A DNA stretch of 6,042 bases, from assembly GCA_028289725.1 (NCBI GenBank), contig JANQOH010000370.1, forward strand, positions 1 to 6,042, in the 5' to 3' direction. Shown here piece after piece: positions 1 to 5,452 of the stretch. This DNA is from Alphaproteobacteria bacterium. GTDB taxonomy: Bacteria > Pseudomonadota > Alphaproteobacteria > UBA7887. The position numbers and the translations under genes were made by a program. The notes below the pieces were generated by a model. It had not been told where the DNA came from, did no database searches, and saw only the letters and a list, made by a program, of their open reading frames with translations. The stretch's first letter is position 1. Each line of letters opens with the position of its first letter.

Positions 1-762
1 GAGGGCGGCGCGCGGTTTACGCTTGAACATGTCGAAACCCGCGCCGAGCCCGACGGCGGCGGTTACAAGATCAATGGCGCGAAGGCCGTGGCGTTCAACG
101 CCCCCGCCGCGGACCATTTGGTGGTATCCGCCCGGACCGACGGAAAAGCGCGCGACCACGAAGGCATTTCGCTGTTTTTTGTGCCCGCAGACACGGACGG
201 CGTCACGCTTCGTCCCTATCAGACCATTGACGGTTTTCGCGCGGCCGAGGTCATTCTCAAAGATGTTTCGGTTGGCGCCGAGGCTTTGCTCGGCGACGCA
301 GGCGACGCACTGCCCGCAATTGAAGCGATGGCGGACCAAGCGACCGCCGCCATTTGCGCGGAGGCTGTCGGCGCAATGGACGTCTTGCGCGAAACGACTC
401 TTGAATATCTGCAGACACGCAAGCAATTCGGTGTGCCGATTGGCAAGTTCCAAGTCCTGCAACACCGGTCCGTCGACATGCTGGTGAGTTGCGAGGAATC
501 GCGATCGCTGACCATGATGGCGGCGCTGAGCCTGGGTAAGCCGCCCTTGGCGCGCGCCCGTGCCGTATCCGCCGCGAAGGCGCATATCGGTAAGGCCGGA
601 CGGCATGTCGGCCAGGAAGCGGTGCAAATGCATGGCGGTATGGGCATGACCGACGAATTGAAAGTCGGGCACTATTTCAAACGGCTGACCATGATCGATA
701 CGTTATTCGGAAATGTCGATCATCACCTCGACCGCTTTGCGGCGTGCGAACAAGCCGCTTAA
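1..762 (+). CDS. Acyl-CoA dehydrogenase, C-terminal part (5' end outside window)
   Basis: FAD flavoprotein of the acyl-CoA dehydrogenase family, expected to introduce an alpha,beta double bond into a CoA thioester and pass electrons to ETF in the cytoplasm. The frame is open from base 1, so the N-terminal helical domain is missing; 253 residues remain. Counting from the first codon, residues 1-90 are the middle beta domain (GYKINGAK near 21-28). The C-terminal four-helix domain follows, with KQFGVPIGKFQ (141-151) and the FAD-contacting MHGGMGMTDE (210-219), then GHYFKRL (223-229). This C-terminal pattern resembles the PimD/small-subunit group more than MCAD. The usual catalytic Glu of the YEGT motif aligns by eye with Gly237 in TLFGN, and the alternative isovaleryl-CoA-type Glu is also not evident, so it may work with a partner subunit upstream. 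It is followed 21 nt later by an SDR, probably in the same operon. The family call is firm; substrate and partner are inference. Confidence 0.93.
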   Translation, partial: EGGARFTLEHVETRAEPDGGGYKINGAKAVAFNAPAADHLVVSARTDGKARDHEGISLFFVPADTDGVTLRPYQTIDGFRAAEVILKDVSVGAEALLGDAGDALPAIEAMADQATAAICAEAVGAMDVLRETTLEYLQTRKQFGVPIGKFQVLQHRSVDMLVSCEESRSLTMMAALSLGKPPLARARAVSAAKAHIGKAGRHVGQEAVQMHGGMGMTDELKVGHYFKRLTMIDTLFGNVDHHLDRFAACEQAA

Positions 763-783
763 CGACTGACGAGGAGACGGATC

Positions 784-1569
784 ATGATCGACTCAAAGGA
801 CTTATTTGACCTCTCCGGCACGGTGGCAGTCGTCACCGGTGCGAGCCGGGGCATTGGCCGCGCGATCGCCGAATGTTTGGCGAGTGCTGGGGCAAAAGTG
901 GTCGTCTCAAGCCGCAAACTCGACAAGTGCGAGGAAGTTGTTGAAGACATCAAGAACGGCGGCGGTGAAGCTACCGCATTCGCTTGCAATATTGGGCACA
1001 AGGATCAGCTTCAGGCCTTGGTCGATCATACCCTGGAAAAATGGGGTCAGATCGACACACTTGTGTGCAACGCCGCGGTGAATCCCTATTACGGCCCTTT
1101 GGCCGAGGTTCCGGATGATGCCTACGACAAGACCATGAATTCTAATGTGCGCAGCAATGTTTGGCTGTGCAACATGGTGATCCCGCAGATGGCGGAGCGC
1201 GGCGGCGGCAGCGTCATTATTGTCTCGTCGGTCGCCGCACTGATCGGCAGCAGTGTGCTCGGCACCTATGGCCTGTCCAAGGCCGCTGACGTCGCGTTGG
1301 CCCGCAACCTCGCCGTCGAATGGGGCGAACAGAATGTACGGGCAAATTGCATCAATCCCGCAATCATTCGGACGGATTTCGCCCGCGCCCTCTGGGAAAA
1401 CCCAAAAACCTATGAGCGCGCGATCAAGAATTATCCCTTGAAACGGATCGGGGAGCCGGTTGAAATCGCCGGCGCCGCCCTTTTCCTTGCGTCGAAGGCA
1501 TCGTCTTTCATGACCGGCCAGACGATGGTCATCGACGGTGGCTCGACAATCTCCGCCGGCGACGTGTGA
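784..1569 (+). CDS. Short-chain dehydrogenase/reductase, DHRS4-like
   Basis: Classical SDR oxidoreductase of 261 residues, interconverting an alcohol and a ketone with a nicotinamide cofactor. The Rossmann glycine motif TGASRGIG is at 18-25, NAA at 96-98, and the catalytic tetrad is Asn121, Ser149, Tyr162 and Lys166. Arg22 and Arg44 (end of beta 2) point to NADP(H). The usual adenine-contacting Asp near residue 69 is Asn. Stretches such as CNAAVNPYYG, TDFARALW and LKRIGEP resemble the DHRS4 carbonyl/retinal reductase branch (SDR25C), which also departs from Asp at that site. The C-terminal MTGQTMVIDGG is typical of the family. The ATG at 784 follows a good Shine-Dalgarno (AGGAGA, 773-778). 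It sits 21 nt after the acyl-CoA dehydrogenase and 10 nt before the next gene, so it is probably cotranscribed and may act on a hydroxy- or keto-intermediate of the same pathway. The natural substrate is unknown. Confidence 0.95.
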   Translation: MIDSKDLFDLSGTVAVVTGASRGIGRAIAECLASAGAKVVVSSRKLDKCEEVVEDIKNGGGEATAFACNIGHKDQLQALVDHTLEKWGQIDTLVCNAAVNPYYGPLAEVPDDAYDKTMNSNVRSNVWLCNMVIPQMAERGGGSVIIVSSVAALIGSSVLGTYGLSKAADVALARNLAVEWGEQNVRANCINPAIIRTDFARALWENPKTYERAIKNYPLKRIGEPVEIAGAALFLASKASSFMTGQTMVIDGGSTISAGDV

Positions 1570-1579
1570 AACGCGCGAC

Positions 1580-2359
1580 ATGCCGCAACCGCAGCCAGAA
1601 ATTGCGCCGGTCCGGTTGTTCTGGCAACCGGGCTGTACCAGCTGTCTGCGAACCAAAGAATTCCTCAATGAGCGCGGGGTGGCGTTCGAATCCGTGAATG
1701 TCGCCGCAGACCCGGCTGGTTGGGACGCGCTGGCGGCGCTCGGTGTGCGAACCGTGCCGGTGGTGGCACGCGGCGACAGGTTCGTGTTTGGCCAAGTGCT
1801 TGGCGAGGTCGCGGATTTCCTGGATTTGGATCCGGTGGGCGGTCCCGAACTCACGCCGGATCAGTTGGTTGCGCGGCTAGGCCTCGTGCTCGAATCCGCC
1901 GGCCGCTTGGCGCGCCAAGTGCCGGACGCACGGCGGGACGAACAGTGGCCGGGACGTGCGCGCAGCGTGCGCGAACTCGCGTATCACATCTTTCGAATTC
2001 CCGAGATGTTTCTCGCGTCCGCGCGGACCGACGCGATGCTCGACGACGAAGCGTTGAACGCACTGCCGCCGCAACACCTAGTGAGCATGGCGGACATCGC
2101 CGGCTTTGGCGCCACCGTCGCCGAGCAGGTCCGCGATTGGTGGCAAGCCGAGACGGATCAGAGCGGTGAGCGTCCGCTGAACACCTACTTCGGGCCACAA
2201 AGCATGCACGTCGTTCTGGAGCGCACGACCTGGCACGCGGCGCAACACACGCGGCAACTCGCCGTGTTTCTCGAGAGTTTCGACATTGCGCCCGACCGGC
2301 CCCTTGGAGCGAACGAGCTGGCTGACTTGCCGATGCCCGAGGGTGTTTGGGACGGCTAG
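1580..2359 (+). CDS. Glutaredoxin-like domain fused to DinB-like metal-binding domain
   Basis: Predicted cytoplasmic protein of 259 residues with two domains. Residues 11-84 form a glutaredoxin/thioredoxin fold: VRLFWQPGCTSC carries a CxxC pair (Cys19, Cys22), and TVP at 58-60 gives the cis-proline. Residues about 91-235 look like a DinB/YfiT four-helix bundle, with a candidate metal triad of His136 (ELAYHI) and His219/His223 (WHAAQHTRQL). DinB relatives include thiol-dependent transferases and isomerases using bacillithiol or mycothiol, so a glutathione-linked transferase or detoxification role is a reasonable inference, not a demonstrated one. I chose ATG 1580, 10 nt after the SDR stop; an in-frame GTG at 1538 would overlap that gene and adds 14 residues without a domain. 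No strong Shine-Dalgarno is visible, so translation may be coupled to the upstream gene. It ends 10 nt from a convergent gene. Confidence 0.85.
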   Translation: MPQPQPEIAPVRLFWQPGCTSCLRTKEFLNERGVAFESVNVAADPAGWDALAALGVRTVPVVARGDRFVFGQVLGEVADFLDLDPVGGPELTPDQLVARLGLVLESAGRLARQVPDARRDEQWPGRARSVRELAYHIFRIPEMFLASARTDAMLDDEALNALPPQHLVSMADIAGFGATVAEQVRDWWQAETDQSGERPLNTYFGPQSMHVVLERTTWHAAQHTRQLAVFLESFDIAPDRPLGANELADLPMPEGVWDG

Positions 2360-2369
2360 TCGAACCGTG

Positions 2370-3161
2370 TCAGCGCGTCGGACGTCCGCCGCCGCGCAGC
2401 ATGCCCATTCCCGCGTCTATGGTGATGATCTCGCCGGTAATGTTCGGCGCGTCAGACAGCAGCCAGACGATCGTCCGCGCGACATCGCTTGGGTTGTTCA
2501 CCGCTTGGAGCGGCGTTGCGCTTTCCAAATGCGCTTTCACCGCGTCGTAGCGCTTTGCGCCCATGCCTTGCCGCAACCAATCGCCTTCAATGAATCCCGG
2601 GCAAATCGTATTGACTTTGATTTCCGGGCCAAGCGCCCGCGCCAAGCCAATCGACATTGAATTGAGACCACCTTTCGAAGCGATATAGGCGAGCGACGAG
2701 CCCACGGCCTGCGTCCCGGCAACGGAGGACACATTGACGACAGCGCCGCGCCCACCGGCGCGCATATGTGGCGCCACGGCGCGGATCATTTGGAACGGAC
2801 CGATCGTGTTCACGGCCATCACAGCCTGAAAGTCCGTCGCGTCGAGACCGTCGAGATCGGCATGATCGCAAAACCTTGTCGTGCCGGCATTGTTCACCAG
2901 CCCGTCGATACGTCCCCACTTCGTCATGGCGTCTTCCGCCATGCGACGACAATCCGCGTCTTCCGCGACGTTCGCCTGGCACACCAATGCCTCGCCGCCA
3001 GCGGCCCCGCACGACTCGGCAACACGCTCCGCGTCCTCGGCCGATTTGGTGTGATTGATGACCACCCTGCCGCCGCGTTCCGCGATCATGGTTGCCGTGG
3101 CCGCGCCGACCCCGCGCGCGGACCCGGTCACAATGACAACCGCGCCGTCCAATTCAATCAT
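2370..3161 (-). CDS. Short-chain dehydrogenase/reductase, FabG-like
   Basis: Classical SDR of 263 residues, probably a 3-oxoacyl or alcohol/ketone oxidoreductase. Visible motifs are TGSARGVG (12-19), NNAG (90-93) and the tetrad Asn118, Ser146, Tyr159, Lys163, then the C-terminal ITGEIITIDAGMG. The beta 2 end reads VVINHTKS, close to the NYxxS pattern of FabG-type NADP(H) enzymes, so NADP(H) is likely. The start is set by the conserved MIELDGAVVIVTG and by a GGAGG Shine-Dalgarno (3170-3174) 8 nt upstream. The frame stays open to a TTG at 3221, but those 20 extra residues are outside the family and would overlap the predicted promoter. The last residues (GMGMLRGGGRPTR) extend a little past the usual SDR end. 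It is read against both neighbouring blocks, convergent with the glutaredoxin-DinB gene and divergent from the third SDR, so it is a separate transcription unit. Confidence 0.94.
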   Translation of the reverse strand: MIELDGAVVIVTGSARGVGAATATMIAERGGRVVINHTKSAEDAERVAESCGAAGGEALVCQANVAEDADCRRMAEDAMTKWGRIDGLVNNAGTTRFCDHADLDGLDATDFQAVMAVNTIGPFQMIRAVAPHMRAGGRGAVVNVSSVAGTQAVGSSLAYIASKGGLNSMSIGLARALGPEIKVNTICPGFIEGDWLRQGMGAKRYDAVKAHLESATPLQAVNNPSDVARTIVWLLSDAPNITGEIITIDAGMGMLRGGGRPTR

Positions 3162-3191
3162 CCCTCTGCCCTCCCCCTGATGAACGGCGAG

Positions 3192-3221
3192 AGCATAAAG
3201 CGTCGATCGACAGGGCGACAA
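3192..3221 (-). promoter_or_regulatory. Predicted sigma70-type promoter for the minus-strand SDR
   Basis: Read on the minus strand, TTGTCG (3221-3216) serves as a -35 box and TATGCT (3197-3192) as a -10 box with an 18-nt spacer. A start site near 3185 would leave a leader of about 24 nt, containing the GGAGG ribosome site before the ATG at 3161. The boxes match consensus only partly (about 4 of 6 each), so this is plausible rather than certain. Confidence 0.4.
3202..3211. promoter_or_regulatory. Perfect 10-bp palindrome, candidate operator
   Basis: GTCGATCGAC is a perfect inverted repeat lying between the -35 and -10 boxes of the predicted minus-strand promoter, in the 141-bp divergent gap. 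Two CGACA direct repeats (3208-3212 and 3216-3220) overlap it. A dimeric repressor bound here would block that promoter and could also affect the plus-strand SDR. No regulator gene is in the window. A 10-bp palindrome in GC-rich DNA can arise by chance. For the plus-strand gene I found no convincing -35/-10 pair in this gap. Confidence 0.3.
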
Positions 3222-3302
3222 CGTCGGGAACGTAGATATTGGGCGAGATCGCGGTTAATCATGCCTGCGACGTATTCTGGAGAGTCTAAGGGAGTGCAAA
3301 TC

Positions 3303-4058
3303 ATGGGCCGGCTCGATGGCAAGGTCGCAATCATAACCGGTGCGGGCATCGGGATTGGCCGCAGCGCCGCCCTCCTTTTTGCTGAGCACGGCTCACAAGT
3401 GGCAATTGCGGAAATCAATTCGGAAACGGGACGGGAAACCGAAAGAATGGTGCGGAAAGCAGGCGGCGAAGCAATGTTCATCGAGACCGATGTAACCAAT
3501 GCCGACAGCGTTCAGGCGGCGATCGGGGCGGCGGCTAACCGCTTTGGCAAGCTCAATATCGTTTACAACAATGCCGGCGGCGCGACGCCGAATGACGGCC
3601 CGGTCACCGAAGCGCCCGACGAAGAATTCTGGCGCGCCATCAGCCTCGATCTGTTCGGCACGTTCTTGATGTGCAAGCACGGCATCCCGAAATTGATCGA
3701 AGCCGGTGGCGGTTCGGTGATCAACTCCGCGTCCAACGTCGCGTTAATGGCGCTCCCCGGCCGCGATTGTTACACCGCCGCCAAAGGTGGTGTCGCCGCG
3801 ATGACACGGTCGATGGCCGCCGAATATGCGCGACATAATATCCGTGTCAACGCGCTCGCGCCTTGCGCCGTTCGCACCGAACGCGTGGCGCATATGATGG
3901 ACAATGACCCGAACATCAAAGCGATTTTGGATCGTCACCTACTGGGCGTCGCCGAGCCGATCGATATCGCCCAAATGGCGCTTTACCTCGCTTCCGATGA
4001 AGCGCGGGTGACGACGGGCCAAGTTCTGCCGGTGGATAGCGGCATCACCATATCCTAG
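3303..4058 (+). CDS. Short-chain dehydrogenase/reductase, probably NAD(H)-linked
   Basis: Classical SDR of 251 residues. It has TGAGIGIG at 12-19, DV at 63-64, NNAG at 89-92, Ser144, Tyr157 and Lys161 in the active site, and VTTGQVLPVDSG near the C-terminus. Glu37 at the end of beta 2 (VAIAEIN) favours NAD(H), unlike the other two SDRs here. The tetrad Asn position aligns with Asp116 (SLDLFGTF), a substitution seen in some SDRs. The ATG at 3303 is chosen because the family begins at MGRLDGKVAIITG and an AAGGGAG Shine-Dalgarno (3288-3294) lies 8 nt upstream. The same frame is open back to 2766, but that part is the reverse of the minus-strand SDR and is not coding. It leads the right-hand block and is 92 nt from the SCP2-like gene. 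The likely role is dehydrogenation of a secondary alcohol in a catabolic route; the substrate is unknown. Confidence 0.94.
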   Translation: MGRLDGKVAIITGAGIGIGRSAALLFAEHGSQVAIAEINSETGRETERMVRKAGGEAMFIETDVTNADSVQAAIGAAANRFGKLNIVYNNAGGATPNDGPVTEAPDEEFWRAISLDLFGTFLMCKHGIPKLIEAGGGSVINSASNVALMALPGRDCYTAAKGGVAAMTRSMAAEYARHNIRVNALAPCAVRTERVAHMMDNDPNIKAILDRHLLGVAEPIDIAQMALYLASDEARVTTGQVLPVDSGITIS

Positions 4059-4093
4059 GCGGCAAAAAGAGGTGTGATACCATTGGGCCATTG

Positions 4094-4110
4094 CGCAACA
4101 GCCCGTTGCG
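4094..4110. other. Short inverted repeat in the gap after the third SDR
   Basis: CGCAAC (4094-4099) and GTTGCG (4105-4110) form a perfect 6-bp stem with a 5-nt loop. It overlaps a second small palindrome, TTGCGCAA (4091-4098). There is no run of T after it, so it is not a good intrinsic terminator; it could be an operator, a weak attenuating hairpin or chance. The rest of the 92-nt gap (4059-4150) shows no clear promoter or ribosome site. Confidence 0.25.
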
Positions 4111-4150
4111 GAACGTTTGAACACCGCGACTTGCCCTCCGAACTTTCACA

Positions 4151-4540
4151 ATGGCGAAATCTGGATTTGAAGACCTGGCCGATCAGGTGAACCGAAATAG
4201 CGCCCTCGTGCATCGAGGCCGCTTTCTGGACGTCGATTTTTTGGTTGTGGACGGCGATACGCCTTACTGGATATCGGTCCGTGAAGGCCGCATTGCTGAG
4301 ATCTCAGCCGGTCAGGCTTTGCTGCGCTCCTGGGCCTTCGCCATTCGTGCGACGAGCGAAGCCTGGCGCACCTTTTGGCAAGCAACGCCGCCGCCTGGAT
4401 TTCATGACTTGTTCGCGCTTTGCAAAGGCGGGCATGCCAAGATCGAAGGTGACTTGCAGCCGCTGATGGCGAACCTCCGTTACATAAAGGAGGTGTTAGC
4501 GACACCGCGCACCAGCGGCCTGGAAGATCATGGGCGCTGA
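4151..4540 (+). CDS. SCP2-like sterol/lipid-binding domain protein
   Basis: Small soluble protein of 129 residues that looks like a stand-alone SCP2 (sterol carrier protein 2) domain, a fold that binds lipids, fatty acyl-CoAs or other hydrophobic ligands. The early part is a beta sheet (GRFLDVDFLVVDGDTPYWISVREGRI, seen as two short segments in 23-36 and 37-48). It is followed by WAFAIRATSEAWRTFWQATPPPGFHDLFAL (within 61-90) and the characteristic end IEGDLQPLMANLRYIKEVL (98-116). No signal peptide or membrane segment is seen. Its start codon has no strong Shine-Dalgarno. The gene overlaps the following alpha/beta hydrolase by 11 nt, so the two are very likely translated together and may work on the same hydrophobic substrate, with this protein as carrier or substrate-presenting partner. 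The family is recognised from pattern only; a divergent relative is possible. Confidence 0.78.
   Translation: MAKSGFEDLADQVNRNSALVHRGRFLDVDFLVVDGDTPYWISVREGRIAEISAGQALLRSWAFAIRATSEAWRTFWQATPPPGFHDLFALCKGGHAKIEGDLQPLMANLRYIKEVLATPRTSGLEDHGR
4487..4495 (+). promoter_or_regulatory. Strong Shine-Dalgarno-like sequence inside the SCP2-like gene
   Basis: AAGGAGGTG matches the 16S rRNA anti-Shine-Dalgarno over 9 bases, yet it encodes Lys-Glu-Val in the SCP2-like protein and no start codon stands at normal distance downstream. The next start, the hydrolase ATG at 4530, is 34 nt away. It may retain ribosomes near the overlap and help reinitiation at the hydrolase, or it may simply be the codons needed. 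Confidence 0.3.
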
Positions 4541-5381
4541 GGTCGAGCCGATCATCGGTCGCTATGTCCGGACCCAGATCTCCGGACAGAGCCATCGCAT
4601 TTATTTCGAAGAAGCCGGCGCCGGTATTCCGCTGCTCTGCTTGCACACCGCCGGAGCCGACGCGCGGCAATTCCAGCATTTGTTGCTTGACGAACAAATT
4701 ACAGAACATTTCCGGGTCATTGCGTTTGACATGCCATGGCACGGCAAATCATCGCCGCCGGTCGGATACCAGGACAAAGACTATTGCCTGACGACCGCGC
4801 TCTATTCGGAGAGTATTCGCTCATTCTGTGCGGCGCTGGCACTGGACCGTCCCGTCGTCATGGGCTGCTCCATGGGCGGTCGCATTGTTCTGCATCTCGC
4901 ACAGGCGTTTCCGGATGAATTTCGGGCCGTCATCGGGCTCGAGGCGGCCGACCACCAAACGCCTTGGTATGACACGAGCTGGTTGCACAGGCCGGACATC
5001 CATGGCGGCGAAGTTTGTGCCGCGTTGATCTCGGGCCTCGTCGCGCCGCAAAGCCCCGAGGAACATCGCTGGGAAACGCTGTGGGGCTATCTCCAATCCG
5101 GGCCCGGCGTGTTCAAGGGCGACTTGCACTTCTATCGCGAAGACTCCGATTATCGCGACCGCGTGAAGGATATCGATACGGAAAAGTGTCCGGTCTATCT
5201 GCTCACGGGCGAATACGATTTCTCCTGTGAACCGAGCGATACCTTGCGGACAGCAGAAGCGATCGCCGGCTCACAGGTGGAAATCATGGAGGCCCTCGGA
5301 CACTTCCCGATCTCGGAAAATCCGGACCAATTCCGCCGGTATATCCTCCCGGTTCTCGACCGAATCCGTGCGGGATCTTAA
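4530..5381 (+). CDS. Alpha/beta hydrolase
   Basis: Cytoplasmic alpha/beta-hydrolase-fold enzyme of 283 residues. The nucleophile elbow is GCSMGG with Ser114, the acid is Asp230 in LLTGEYD, and the base is His258 in ALGHFPISENP, giving a complete Ser-Asp-His triad. LCLHTAGAD (36-44) supplies the oxyanion-hole strand and loop. FDMPWHGKSSPP (66-77) is the usual beta 4 region, and residues about 140-210 form the cap. These features fit esterases and C-C bond hydrolases of catabolic routes (meta-cleavage-product type), but reaction and substrate cannot be told apart here. The ATG at 4530 is the only possible start, since a TAG at 4497-4499 closes the frame and no alternative start follows it. A weak GGAAG lies 3 nt upstream. 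It overlaps the SCP2-like gene by 11 nt, which implies coupled translation and a shared function. Confidence 0.93.
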   Translation: MGAEVEPIIGRYVRTQISGQSHRIYFEEAGAGIPLLCLHTAGADARQFQHLLLDEQITEHFRVIAFDMPWHGKSSPPVGYQDKDYCLTTALYSESIRSFCAALALDRPVVMGCSMGGRIVLHLAQAFPDEFRAVIGLEAADHQTPWYDTSWLHRPDIHGGEVCAALISGLVAPQSPEEHRWETLWGYLQSGPGVFKGDLHFYREDSDYRDRVKDIDTEKCPVYLLTGEYDFSCEPSDTLRTAEAIAGSQVEIMEALGHFPISENPDQFRRYILPVLDRIRAGS

Positions 5382-5442
5382 CGCGTGGCGGTTTCGGCGC
5401 GACTGGTCCGGGATATGCGCAATCATTACAATCCCCGGCGTC

Positions 5443-5447
5443 GGAGG
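5443..5447 (+). promoter_or_regulatory. Ribosome binding site of the cyclase gene
   Basis: GGAGG lies 5 nt before the ATG at 5453. A GTG directly before that ATG (5450) is in frame but too close to the site, so ATG 5453 is preferred. The 71-nt gap after the hydrolase shows no terminator-like hairpin, so read-through from the hydrolase is possible. Confidence 0.7.
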
Positions 5448-5452
5448 CCGTG

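Noticed and set aside
1538..1579. GTG start giving the glutaredoxin-DinB protein 14 more residues
   Set aside because: It overlaps the SDR end, has no ribosome site, and the added residues are outside the glutaredoxin fold.
907..1854. Minus-strand open frame of 315 codons
   Set aside because: It lies opposite the DHRS4-like SDR and the glutaredoxin-DinB gene, both with clear conserved motifs, and its own translation has low complexity and no recognisable fold. Long antisense frames are common in GC-rich DNA.
1851..2198. Arg- and Ala-rich open frames on both strands within the glutaredoxin-DinB gene
   Set aside because: Their composition is that of shifted frames of GC-rich coding DNA, with no motif.
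3162..3221. TTG start adding 20 residues to the minus-strand SDR
   Set aside because: The added residues do not match SDRs, and a good GGAGG site serves the ATG at 3161.
2766..3302. Plus-strand open frame that would extend the third SDR by 179 residues at its N-terminus
   Set aside because: Most of it is the complement of the minus-strand SDR; the extension has no recognisable domain, while a good ribosome site and the family start point to ATG 3303.
4091..4122. Intrinsic terminator after the third SDR
   Set aside because: The stem is only 6 bp and no T-run follows, so it does not meet the usual pattern.
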